DNA of 64,000 nucleotides from Lysobacterales bacterium (GTDB lineage Bacteria > Pseudomonadota > Gammaproteobacteria > Xanthomonadales > Xanthomonadaceae), in NCBI GenBank assembly GCA_019510195.1, contig JAEKKW010000068.1, positions 1-64,000 of the forward strand, written 5' to 3'. The stretch's first letter is position 1. The number at the start of each line of letters is the position of its first letter. Positions 31,012-41,000 of the stretch are shown here, piece by piece. The translations under genes and the position numbers were made by a program. Under the pieces are notes generated by a model. That model had not been told where the DNA came from. It was given only the letters and a program-made list of their open reading frames with translations, and did no database searches.

Positions 31012-32298
31012 ATGTCCACCTCCGCTATCCCCGCCGGCAGCACGCGCGGCAATACCGGCTCGATCGCCATCGTCGGCGCGCTGTTCTTCATCTTCGGATT
31101 CGTCACCTGGCTCAACGGCCCCCTTATCTCGTTCGCCAGGCTCGCGTTCGACGTCAGCGAAACACTGGCCTTCCTCATCCCCAGCGCCTTCTACATTTCC
31201 TACTTCTGCCTGGCGCTGCCGTCATCGCTGATCCTGCGCCGCACCGGCATGAAGAAAGGCATGGCGCTCGGCCTGTTCCTGATGGCAATCGGCGCACTGG
31301 TCTTCGGCCAGTTCACGACACAGCGCGTGTATCCGGGCGCGGTCGCCGGCGTCTTCGTCATTGGTGCCGGCCTCGCGATCCTGCAGACCGCGTCCAATCC
31401 CTACATCAGCATCCTCGGGCCGATCGAAGGCGCGGCACAGCGCATCGCGGTGATGGGGATCTGCAACAAACTCGCCGGCATGCTCGCACCGCTGGCGATC
31501 GGTGCACTGGTAATGCACGGCATGGGCGATCTTTCGGCCCAGGTCGCGACCGCCGATGCCGCCACCAAGGCGCAATTGCTCGATGCCTTCGCCGCCCGCA
31601 TCCACGGTCCGTACATGATCATGGCCTGCCTGCTGGCCCTGCTCGCCGTCGGCATCCTGTTCTCGCCGCTGCCGGAAATCCGCGCCGAGGAAGTGAACAG
31701 CAGCGGCAGCAGTCGTACCAGCCTGTTCCAGTATCCGCATGTGTGGCTGGGCGCGTTGTGCATCTTCGTCTACGTCGGCGTGGAAGTGATGGCCGGCGAC
31801 GCCATCGGTACCTATGGCGCCGGCTTCGGCCTGCCGCTGGATGAAACCAAATTCTTCACCTCGTTCACGCTGTTCGGAATGCTGCTCGGCTACGTGGTCG
31901 GCCTGATCGCGATCCCGCGCTTCATTTCGCAGCAACGCTATCTGGCGCTCTCGGCCATCCTCGGCGTGTTGCTCGTCATCGGTGCCTACCTGACCAGGGG
32001 ATATGCCTCGGTGGGATTCGTCGCCGCGCTCGGTTTCGCCAACGCGATGATGTGGCCGGCGATCTTCCCGCTCGGGATCCAGGGGCTCGGCCGCTTCACC
32101 GAATACGGCTCGGCGCTGCTGATCATGGGGATCGCCGGGGGCGCGGTGATCCCGCAGCTGTTCGTGCACCTGAAGCAGACGCACGATTTCCAGCTGGTAT
32201 TCCTGCTGCTGATGGTGCCGTGCTACCTCTACATCCTGTACTTCGGTGTACGCGGCCACGACGCCGGGCGTGAGAAGATGTCCGCTTCGCGTCATTGA
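31012..32298 (+). CDS. nagP: sugar MFS transporter, FucP family (N-acetylglucosamine permease NagP-like)
   Basis: GALFFIFGFVTWLNGPLISFARLAFDVSETLAF; within GlcNAc cluster. Confidence 0.9.
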   Translation: MSTSAIPAGSTRGNTGSIAIVGALFFIFGFVTWLNGPLISFARLAFDVSETLAFLIPSAFYISYFCLALPSSLILRRTGMKKGMALGLFLMAIGALVFGQFTTQRVYPGAVAGVFVIGAGLAILQTASNPYISILGPIEGAAQRIAVMGICNKLAGMLAPLAIGALVMHGMGDLSAQVATADAATKAQLLDAFAARIHGPYMIMACLLALLAVGILFSPLPEIRAEEVNSSGSSRTSLFQYPHVWLGALCIFVYVGVEVMAGDAIGTYGAGFGLPLDETKFFTSFTLFGMLLGYVVGLIAIPRFISQQRYLALSAILGVLLVIGAYLTRGYASVGFVAALGFANAMMWPAIFPLGIQGLGRFTEYGSALLIMGIAGGAVIPQLFVHLKQTHDFQLVFLLLMVPCYLYILYFGVRGHDAGREKMSASRH

Positions 32299-32313
32299 GG
32301 GGTCGAATCGTCC

Positions 32314-33354
32314 GTGGCACTGCGCAGATCCACCATCCGGGATGTCGCGGAACGCGCGCAGGTGTCGTTGAAGACGGTGTCGCGCGTGATCAACAACGAG
32401 GCCGGCGTCCAGGCGCGCACGCGCGATCGCGTGCAGATCGCCATCGCCGAACTCGACTACCTCCCCGATCCTTCCGCGCGCAGCCTGCGCAGCGCGCAGT
32501 CGTACGCGATCGGCCTGATGTACGACAACCCCAACCCGTACTACGTGATCGCGGTGCAGAACGGCGTGCTCTCGGTCTGCCGCGAGAACGGCTACGGCCT
32601 GCAGATCCATCCCTGCGATTCGTCGTCGCCCAGCCTCGCCCAGGAACTGATCGCCACCGCGCAACACGCGCGGCTCGCCGGAATCGTGCTGGCGCCGCCG
32701 ATGTCGGAACGCCACGAACTGGTGAAGGAACTGGTCGCCCACGGCATCCGCCTGGTGCGCATCGTGTCCGCCGCCGCCGATCCGCAGGATGGCAGCGCCT
32801 GCGTGTTCGTGGACGACCGCGACGCCGCGTACGAGATCACCGAGTACCTGATCCAGCTCGGGCATACCCGCATCGGTTTCCTGTGGGGCGGCAAGTCGCA
32901 TGGTTCGTCGTGGGAACGCTACAAGGGCTACGAGGACGCGTTGCACGATTACGGCATCGCCCTCGACGACGCGCTGGTGATCGAAGGCGACTACTCCTTC
33001 GACGACGGTTTCCGCGGCGCGCGCCGCCTGCTGGCGCTGGCCGATCGTCCGACCGCGGTCTTCGGCAGCAATGACGAAATCGCCGCCGGCGTGCTCGCCG
33101 CCGCGCGCTCGAGCGGCATGAACGTTCCTTACGACTTGTCGATTGCCGGTTTCGAGGACAGCCCGTTCTCGAAGCAGAGCTGGCCGGCGCTCACCACCGC
33201 ACGCCAGGCGACGGAAGACATTGCGCGCCACGCCGCGCAACGCCTGCTGCAGGAATTGCGCGACGACGCCCCGGTGCCGACTTCATTGAACGAAGGCTTC
33301 AGCCCGGAACTGGTGGTCCGCGGGTCGACCGCGCCACCGCGACCGAAGTCGTAG
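32314..33354 (+). CDS. LacI family transcriptional regulator
   Basis: 346 aa; STIRDVAERAQVSLKTVSRVINNEAGVQARTRDRVQIAIAELDYLPDPSARSLRS. Confidence 0.95.
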   Translation: MALRRSTIRDVAERAQVSLKTVSRVINNEAGVQARTRDRVQIAIAELDYLPDPSARSLRSAQSYAIGLMYDNPNPYYVIAVQNGVLSVCRENGYGLQIHPCDSSSPSLAQELIATAQHARLAGIVLAPPMSERHELVKELVAHGIRLVRIVSAAADPQDGSACVFVDDRDAAYEITEYLIQLGHTRIGFLWGGKSHGSSWERYKGYEDALHDYGIALDDALVIEGDYSFDDGFRGARRLLALADRPTAVFGSNDEIAAGVLAAARSSGMNVPYDLSIAGFEDSPFSKQSWPALTTARQATEDIARHAAQRLLQELRDDAPVPTSLNEGFSPELVVRGSTAPPRPKS

Positions 33355-33358
33355 CGGC

Positions 33359-34036
33359 TCAAGGCCGCGAGCACACCTCGTCGACGTGGTGCAGCAGGTC
33401 GGCGGGATCGTCGTAGACGCGGAAGCCGCCGGCGCGTTCCAGTTCTTCGCGGCCGTAACCACCGCTCAGCAGGCCGATGCCGAGCGCGTTCGCGCGCTGC
33501 GCCGCCAGCAGATCCCAGATGCTGTCGCCGACCACCAATGCATTGCGGATATCGACATCGAGGCGATCCGCCGCAGCCAGGAACAGATCGGGATCGGGCT
33601 TGGCATGCTTGACCAGATCGCGGGTGATGACGGGCACCTTGCCGGGATCGACGCCGAGCGCATCGAGATTGACCTTGGCCGTTTCCATGCGCCCGCTGGT
33701 CGCGATCGCCCAGGCGATGCCGGCCTCGTCGAGATAGCGCAGCAATTCCACCGCACCGGGCAACGGCCGTACCGCGACCGGCTGGCGCACATAGGCGGCG
33801 GCATGCAAATGGCGCAGGCGGTCGAGGCGTGCCTCGTCGAGTTCGAGACCGGTCTCGCGCAACAGCATGCGCGCGAACAGTCCGCCACTCATGCCGATCT
33901 TGCGGTGGATGCGCCAGATCGACAGCGGGATACCTTCGGCGTCGAGCGCCTCCTTCCACGCCAGCACGTGCTGGTAAACGCTGTCAACGAGGGTGCCGTC
34001 GAGGTCGAACAGGAAACTGGTCCGGGCGACGCGCAT
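33359..34036 (-). CDS. HAD family hydrolase (phosphoglycolate phosphatase/beta-PGM-like)
   Basis: 225 aa; FLFDLDGTLVDSV, ATSGRMETAK, AKPDPDLFLAAADRL, VVGDSIWDLLAA. Confidence 0.92.
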   Translation of the reverse strand: MRVARTSFLFDLDGTLVDSVYQHVLAWKEALDAEGIPLSIWRIHRKIGMSGGLFARMLLRETGLELDEARLDRLRHLHAAAYVRQPVAVRPLPGAVELLRYLDEAGIAWAIATSGRMETAKVNLDALGVDPGKVPVITRDLVKHAKPDPDLFLAAADRLDVDIRNALVVGDSIWDLLAAQRANALGIGLLSGGYGREELERAGGFRVYDDPADLLHHVDEVCSRP

Positions 34037-34092
34037 CTGGACTCCTGCGGGCTTGCGATGACCGGCAGTCTAGCACGAAACAGACCAATCAA

Positions 34093-34136
34093 ATACCAAT
34101 CGTGGTGTATTTGCCATTTTGGTATCTTATTGGTAT
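34093..34136. promoter_or_regulatory. Cluster of TGGTAT-type half sites, candidate GntR/HutC (NagQ-like) operator
   Basis: ATACCAAT (34093-34100), TGGTGTAT (34103-34110), TTGGTAT (34119-34125), TTGGTAT (34130-34136), immediately upstream of the GntR start. Confidence 0.7.
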
Positions 34137-34145
34137 TGTTTTCGG

Positions 34146-34889
34146 ATGGAACTCTATCTCGCCGCCGAATTCCAGCGCCAGCGCGATACCCGTCGTGCGC
34201 CGGCCTACCAGCATCTGCGGCGGACCCTGCAGCACGCGATCGAGAATGGCGAACTGGAACCGCAGCAAGCCCTGCCGGGCGAACGCGATCTGGCGAAGCT
34301 GCTCGATGTCTCGCGCGTCACCGTGCGCAAGGCGATCTCGGGCCTCGTCGCCGAGGGCCTGCTGGTACAACGCCAGGGCGCCGGCACCTTCGTCGCCGAA
34401 CGCATCGTCAAATCGTTTTCGCTGCTCACCAGTTTCACCAATGACCTGCGCGCGCGCGGCCTCGATCCGCAGTCGGTCGTGCTCGAGCACGGCAGCGGCG
34501 AAGTGACGCCGGAAGAAGCCATGGCGCTGAACCTCTCGCCCGGCGCGCTGGTGGTGCGCAGTTACCGCCTGCGTACCGCCTCCGGGCAACCACTGGCGCT
34601 GGAACGCACCACGGTTCCGCGGTCGGTGTTGCCGGATTCCGGCGAGATCGGCCTGTCCTTGTACGAAGCGTTCGCGGCGCGCGGCATCCGTCCACTGCGC
34701 GCGTTGCAGCGCCTGCGCGCGATCGCCTTCGATGCCGAACAGGCACGGTTGATGCAGTTGCCGGAAGGCAGCCCGGGATTGTTCATCGAACGCCGCGCCT
34801 TCCTCGCCGATGGCCGCGTGGTCGAGTTCACCCGTTCGTTTTATCGCGGCGATGCCTACGACTTCGTCGCCGAACTGCACGCCGAGTGA
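34146..34889 (+). CDS. GntR family transcriptional regulator (HutC-type, NagQ-like)
   Basis: HLRRTLQHAIENGELEPQQALPGERDLAKLLDVSRVTVRKAISGLVAEGLLVQRQGAGTFVA plus UTRA domain. Confidence 0.93.
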   Translation: MELYLAAEFQRQRDTRRAPAYQHLRRTLQHAIENGELEPQQALPGERDLAKLLDVSRVTVRKAISGLVAEGLLVQRQGAGTFVAERIVKSFSLLTSFTNDLRARGLDPQSVVLEHGSGEVTPEEAMALNLSPGALVVRSYRLRTASGQPLALERTTVPRSVLPDSGEIGLSLYEAFAARGIRPLRALQRLRAIAFDAEQARLMQLPEGSPGLFIERRAFLADGRVVEFTRSFYRGDAYDFVAELHAE

Positions 34890-34919
34890 TTTCCCATTCC
34901 TGTTACCGAATCGAACCCG

Positions 34920-35963
34920 ATGACCCGACTGCCTGATCCCAACGCCACCAAGATGCACGCCGAAGCCGCGGAAACCGCCGACGCCATCATCCGCCAGTTC
35001 GCCGCCAATGCGCCGGCGATCGAGGCATTGGCATCGCGCTTGCGCGCACAACCACCGCGCTTCATCGTCACCTGCGCGCGCGGCAGTTCCGATCACGCCG
35101 CCACTTACGGCAAATACCTGTTCGAGACCACGTTGGGACTCGTCACCGCGTCGGCCTCTCCATCGGTGGGATCGGTGTACGCGATCGCACCGAAACTCGA
35201 GGGCGCACTGTTCATCGCCATCTCGCAGTCGGGCAAGAGTCCCGACCTGCTGCGCAATGCCGAGATCGCCAAGGCCGCCGGCGCGATGGTGATCGCACTG
35301 GTCAATGTCGCCGACTCGCCGCTGGCCAGGCTCGCCGATACCGTGATCCCGCTGCATGCCGGACCGGAAAACAGCGTGGCCGCGACCAAGAGCTATCTGT
35401 GTTCGCTGGCGGCATTGCTGCAACTCACCGCGCACTGGAGTGGCGATGTCGATCTGCTTGCCGCGACGCGATCGCTGCCGGATGCACTGCGCAGTGCATG
35501 GGATGAAGACTGGTCGTCGCTGGTCGGCGGCTTGCGACTGGCGCGCGGCCTGTTCGTGATCGGGCGCGGACTCGGACTTGCCGCCGCGCAGGAAGCCGCA
35601 TTGAAGTTCAAGGAAACCTGCGGACTGCACGCCGAGGCATTCTCGTCGGCGGAAGTGAAGCACGGACCGATGGCGATCGTCGGCCCCGATTTCCCGGTGC
35701 TGGTGTTCGCGCAGGACGACGACACCGGTGCCAGCACCGCGGCGGTCGCCGAGGAATTCCGTTTGCGTGGTGCGCCGGTGTGGCTGGCGCGACCGGGCGC
35801 GAGCGGCGACGGCGTGTTGCCGCTGCCGGAATCGCCACATCCGGCGGTCACCCCGCTGCTGACCGTGCAGGCGTTCTATCGCGCGGCGAATGCGCTGGCG
35901 ATCGCGCGCGGACATGATCCCGACGTGCCGCCGCATCTCAACAAGGTCACGGAGACGGTGTGA
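34920..35963 (+). CDS. SIS-domain glucosamine-6-phosphate deaminase (NagB-II)
   Basis: 347 aa; tandem SIS domains: CARGSSDHAATYGKYLFE, AISQSGKSPDLL, ATKSYLCSLAALLQL, SSAEVKHGPMAIV. Confidence 0.9.
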   Translation: MTRLPDPNATKMHAEAAETADAIIRQFAANAPAIEALASRLRAQPPRFIVTCARGSSDHAATYGKYLFETTLGLVTASASPSVGSVYAIAPKLEGALFIAISQSGKSPDLLRNAEIAKAAGAMVIALVNVADSPLARLADTVIPLHAGPENSVAATKSYLCSLAALLQLTAHWSGDVDLLAATRSLPDALRSAWDEDWSSLVGGLRLARGLFVIGRGLGLAAAQEAALKFKETCGLHAEAFSSAEVKHGPMAIVGPDFPVLVFAQDDDTGASTAAVAEEFRLRGAPVWLARPGASGDGVLPLPESPHPAVTPLLTVQAFYRAANALAIARGHDPDVPPHLNKVTETV

Positions 35964-37090
35964 TGACGACGCTCTTCCGCAATGGACAAGTCCTGACTCC
36001 GCATGGTTTCGAACGCGGCCTCGACGTGCTGGTCGAAGACGGTCGCATCGCCACGATCGCGTCGGATATCCATGCCGATGGCGCAGCGATCATCGATCTC
36101 GAGGACGGCCTGCTGGTGCCCGGCTTCATCGATACCCAGGTCAATGGTGGCGGCGATGTGTTGTTGAACGACACGCCGACCGTCGCGGGCGTGCGCCGGA
36201 TCGCCGAGGCCCATCGCAAGTTCGGCACCACCGGCCTGATGCCGACGTTGATCAGCGACGACGTCCCGGTAATGCGTGAAGCGCTCGCTGCCGTGCGTGA
36301 TGCCATCGCGCAGGGCGTGCCCGGCGTGCTCGGCATCCATCTCGAAGGCCCGTGGCTGGCCGAAGCGCGCAAGGGCGTGCACGATCCGCACAAATTCCAT
36401 ACGCCGGATGCTTCGGAACTCGACCTGGTGGCCTCGCTCGACAACGGCGCCACCATGGTCACGCTGGGGCCGGAACGTTTCGCGCCGGAAACGCTGCATG
36501 CGTTGGCCGAACGCGGTGTGCTGGTCTGCGCCGGACACACCGCGGCAAGCTACGAACAATTGCGCGAGGCCTTCGCCGCCGGTGTTCGCGGTGTCACCCA
36601 TCTGTTCAACGCGATGACGCCGATGGGCAGTCGCGCGCCGGGCGGCGTCGGTGCGGCGATCGACGATCCCGACAGCTGGTGCGGGATCATCGTCGATGGC
36701 CACCATGTCGATGACGCGCCATTGCGCATCGCCATCGCCGCCAAACCGCGCGGCAAGATGATGCTGGTCACCGATGCGATGCCGCCGGTCGGCGGCGAAC
36801 GCGAGGGCTTCACGCTCTACGGCATCGCCATGACCTGCCGCGACGGCAAGTGCGCCACCACCGAAGGTGCGCTCGCCGGTTCGGCGCTCGACATGGCGAG
36901 CGCAGTGCGCAATACCGTGCAGCGCCTTGGCCTGCCGCTGGACGAAGCCTGCCGCATGGCGTCGCAATATCCGGCGGAATTCCTGCGGCTGGGCGACGAA
37001 CTCGGCAAGATCGCGCCGGGTTATCGCGCCGACCTGGCCTGGCTCGATCGCGACCTCAATGTGCGTGGGACATGGATCGGCGGGCGTTGA
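35963..37090 (+). CDS. nagA: N-acetylglucosamine-6-phosphate deacetylase
   Basis: LVPGFIDTQVNGGGDVLLND, GIHLEGPWLAEARKGVHDP, CAGHTAASYEQL, VTHLFNAMTPMGSR, VTDAMPPVG. ORF track gives 35960; ATG either 35960 or 35963. Confidence 0.95.
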   Translation: MTTLFRNGQVLTPHGFERGLDVLVEDGRIATIASDIHADGAAIIDLEDGLLVPGFIDTQVNGGGDVLLNDTPTVAGVRRIAEAHRKFGTTGLMPTLISDDVPVMREALAAVRDAIAQGVPGVLGIHLEGPWLAEARKGVHDPHKFHTPDASELDLVASLDNGATMVTLGPERFAPETLHALAERGVLVCAGHTAASYEQLREAFAAGVRGVTHLFNAMTPMGSRAPGGVGAAIDDPDSWCGIIVDGHHVDDAPLRIAIAAKPRGKMMLVTDAMPPVGGEREGFTLYGIAMTCRDGKCATTEGALAGSALDMASAVRNTVQRLGLPLDEACRMASQYPAEFLRLGDELGKIAPGYRADLAWLDRDLNVRGTWIGGR

Positions 37091-37111
37091 ACGCGCGGCC
37101 ACTCGCTACCA

Positions 37112-37238
37112 CCGGCAGCGCCTATGCGGTTCGTCTGCAGAGCCGACCATACGCAGGATGGATGCTGCGTATGAGCCTACATGGACGTATTCACGGCGTG
37201 TCGGCGGCTGCAGACAACCGCGATAGGCGCACAGCCGG
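37112..37238 (+). repeat. Dispersed structured palindromic element, copy B
   Basis: GCGGTTcGTCTGCAG...CATACGCAG gatggatg CTGCGTATG...CTACATGGACGTA...CTGCAGACaACCGC, flanked by ccggc/gccgg and gcgcc/ggcgc. Confidence 0.9.
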
Positions 37239-37249
37239 GCGATAACGCC

Positions 37250-37882
37250 TCAGCGCGCGCGATTCAACCACTGCAACAGCGGCGTCCAATCGGCCTGGTG
37301 CTCGCGGATCTGCGCCGAGTTGTAGTCGAAGATGCTGCGACCCAACCCGGCCATCATCACGTAGCCCTGGCTGTCGCGCAGCTGCCCGACCACCGGGATC
37401 GACCAGCCCTGCATCACCTCGACCGCCTGCTGGGACGCGTTGGTCCACGGCCGCAAGCGGTTGGCGACGACGCCGACCGGCACCTTGCCCTTCTTGATCT
37501 GCGGATGGCCGGCAAGATCGTTGAGGAAGTGCACGGTCGCTTCGATGTCGAGCGCGGACGGGCCGATCGGCACGACAACGGCGTCGGCGGATTCAAGGAA
37601 TTCGTCGAGCAGGTCGCGATGGGAACCGGCCGGGGTGTCCACCACCACGCGCTGGGTGTCCTCGGGAATCCGCTTGATCCACTGCTTGCGGGTGCCGTCG
37701 ACCGGCAGCACGGCGTGGTCATGATGGGCGCGGCGTTCGGCCCAGCGCATCCCGGAATGCTGCGGATCGGCGTCGATCAACACGGCGTGTTTGCCGTGCA
37801 CGGCCGCGTGGGCGGCCAGGTTCGTTGCGAGTGTCGTCTTGCCGACGCCACCCTTGGAGCTTGCCACCAGTACGGTCTTCAT
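37250..37882 (-). CDS. ParA-family ATPase (orphan, MipZ/ParA-like)
   Basis: 210 aa; VLVASSKGGVGKTTLATNLAAHAA, LIDADPQHSGMRWAERR, VVVDTPAG. Confidence 0.92.
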   Translation of the reverse strand: MKTVLVASSKGGVGKTTLATNLAAHAAVHGKHAVLIDADPQHSGMRWAERRAHHDHAVLPVDGTRKQWIKRIPEDTQRVVVDTPAGSHRDLLDEFLESADAVVVPIGPSALDIEATVHFLNDLAGHPQIKKGKVPVGVVANRLRPWTNASQQAVEVMQGWSIPVVGQLRDSQGYVMMAGLGRSIFDYNSAQIREHQADWTPLLQWLNRAR

Positions 37883-38033
37883 CCACCAACACCTGTTTTG
37901 GGCTCTGCCCGGAGCTTAGCATCGGCCCCGGCCGGCTCGCCCGGGCCGAATGGCCACACTGGTAAAATTGCCGTTTCCCTGACGGTCCGGCCCCGCCACC
38001 ACGGCGCGTCCGGGCCTGCGCGAGGCCGCACGC

Positions 38034-41000
38034 ATGACCAGTACCGCAGAGCTTTCCTCCCCCGAATCCGCCAAGGGCACCCTGACCCACGGCGTGAGCG
38101 ACCGCGACTACACCCTCGACGACAAGTACACGCGTACCGAAGGGCGCATCTACCTGTCGGGCGTCCAGGCCCTGGTGCGCCTGCCGATGATGCAGCGCCT
38201 GCGCGATGCCGCGGCCGGGCTCGACACCGCCGGGTTCGTCAGCGGCTATCGCGGTTCGCCGCTGGGCGGCTTCGACCTCGAGCTGTGGCGCGCCCGCAAG
38301 TATCTCGACCGCAACGACGTGCGCTTTCAGCCGGGCCTGAACGAGGATCTTGGCGCGACGATGGTCTGGGGCACCCAGCAGACCAACCTGTTCCCGGGCG
38401 CCAAGGTCGATGGCGTGTTCGGCATGTGGTACGGCAAGGGTCCGGGCGTCGATCGCTGCGGCGACGTGTTCAAGCATGCCAATGCCGCCGGCACGTCGAA
38501 GCATGGTGGCGTGCTGGCGCTGGCTGCCGATGACCACGCCTGTCGTTCGTCGACATTGCCGCACGGTTCGGAACACGAATTCGTCAGCGCGATGATGCCG
38601 GTGCTCAACCCCGCCGGCGTGCAGGACATCCTCGAGATGGGCCTGTTGGGATTTGCGATGTCGCGCTTCACCGGCCGCTGGGTCGGCTTCAAGACCATCG
38701 CCGAAACGGTGGAATCCTCGGCCTCGGTCGACGTCAATCCGTTCGCGCAGCAGATCATCGTGCCCGGCGACGACGAATTCGAGATGCCGCCGGGCGGATT
38801 GAACATCCGCTGGCCGGATCCGCCGCTGGACCAGGAAATGCGCCTGCACCGTTACGCGGTGAAGGCCGCGCAGGCATTCGCGCGGGCGAACCGGCTCGAT
38901 CGCGTCGTCATCGATTCGCCCAACGCCCGCCTCGGCATCGTCACCACCGGCAAGAGCTATCTCGACGTGCTGCAGGCGCTCGAATACCTCGGCCTCGATG
39001 CACGCGCCTGCGCGGATCTCGGCATCCGCATCTACAAGGTGGCGATGACCTGGCCGCTGGAACCGCAGGGCATCCGCGCGTTTGCACGCGGCCTGCAGGA
39101 CATCCTGGTGGTCGAGGAGAAGCACAGCTTCATCGAGTCGCAGATGAAGGAGCTGTTCTACAACTTCGAAGGACAACGTCCCAGCATCGTCGGCAAGTTC
39201 GACGAATCCGGCGAGTGGATCCTGCCCTCGACCGGCGAACTCACGCCCGCGCGCATCGCCGGCGTCATTGCCAAGCGCATCCAGCGTTTCCATGACTCCG
39301 AACAGATCCGCAACGTGCTGGCGTGGATGGAAGGCAAGGAAGGCGAGCTCGCCCTGCCGCGCGCCAACTTCCCGCGCGTGCCGCACTACTGCTCGGGTTG
39401 CCCGCACAACACCTCGACCAAGGTGCCGGAAGGATCGCGCGCCTCGGCCGGCATCGGCTGTCACTACATGGTGACGTGGATGGATCGCAACACCGATACC
39501 TTCACCCACATGGGCGGCGAAGGCGTGACGTGGGCGGGACAGGCGGCTTTCACCGACACGCCGCACATCTTCCAGAACCTCGGCGACGGCACCTATTTCC
39601 ACAGCGGCTCGCTGGCGATCCGCCAGTCGATCGCGGCCGGCGTCAACATCACCTACAAGATCCTCTACAACGATGCGGTGGCGATGACCGGCGGCCAGCC
39701 GGTCGACGGCACGCTGACCGTTCCGCAGATCGCCCACCAGATGCTGGCGGAAGGCGTGCACACCATCGCGCTGGTGTCCGACGACATCACCAAGTGGACG
39801 CGCCAGCGTTATCTCTTCCCGAAGGAAGTCGAATTCCACGATCGCCGCGAGCTCGAGGCGGTGCAGGAACAGCTGCGCACGGTCAAGGGCACGTCGGTGC
39901 TGATCTACGACCAGACCTGCGCCACCGAGAAGCGTCGTCGTCGCAAGCGCGGCAAGATGGTCGATCCCAACAAGCGCGTCGTCATCAACTCGCTGGTCTG
40001 CGAAGGCTGCGGCGACTGCGGCGAGAAATCGTTCTGCGTGTCGGTGTTGCCGAAGGAAACCGAATTCGGTCGCAAGCGCGACATCGACCAGTCGAACTGC
40101 AACAAGGATTTCAGTTGCGTCGAAGGCTTCTGCCCGAGCTTCGTCACCGTCGAAGGCGGCCAGCTGAAGAAGGGCAAGCGCGCCAATGTCGCCCATCGCC
40201 TCGAAGACCTGCCGGCACCGATCTTCGCGACTTCGCTCGACAAACCGTGGAACATCCTGATCACCGGCGTCGGCGGTACCGGCGTGGTGACGATCGGTGC
40301 GTTGCTCGGCATGGCCGGACATCTCGAAGCCAAAGGCTCGAGCGTGCTCGATCAAACCGGCCTCGCGCAGAAGGGCGGCGCGGTCACGACACACATCCGC
40401 ATCGCGCGCACACCGGACGACATCCACGCCGTGCGCATCGCTGCCGGTGAAGCCGACCTCGTGCTCGGTTGCGACATGGTGGTGGTGAACGATTACTGGG
40501 CACTGTCGAAGATCCGTGCCGGTCGCACCTCGGTGGTGCTCAATACTTACGAGGCAATGCCGGGCACCTTCACCACCCGCCCCGACATGCAGTTCCCGGC
40601 CGCCGACATCGTCGCCGCCGTGCGTACCGCCCTCGATGGCGGCGCGCCGCTGACGGTCGACGCCACCGAACTCGCCACCGCGCTGATGGGCGACGCCATC
40701 GCCGCCAACCTCTTCATCCTCGGCTATGCCTGGCAGAAGGGACTGGTGCCGATCTCGTTCGAGGCGCTAATGCGCGCGGTCGAATTGAACGGCGCCGCCG
40801 TCGCGATGAACAAGACCGCGTTCGCGTGGGGTCGCCTTGCCGCGATCGACATGCCCGCAGTGGTCGAAGCCGCCGGCATCGTGCGCAACGCGCCGACCAA
40901 GGCCGAGGCGACGCCGCACAAGTTGCCGATGCTGGCCGCGACCGCCAACGAAGGCCACGAGTCCGGCCTGTCGCCGACGGCTACGCACGACGAAAGCGAG

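Noticed and set aside
36867-37226. ORFs ending in ...YEPTWTYSRRVGGCRQPR and similar VEPTWTYLRRVG peptides at 20488-21546
   Set aside because: The shared peptide is simply translation of the dispersed palindromic element; not evidence of a protein family.
37719-40427. 902-aa minus-strand ORF
   Set aside because: Antisense shadow of the indolepyruvate oxidoreductase.
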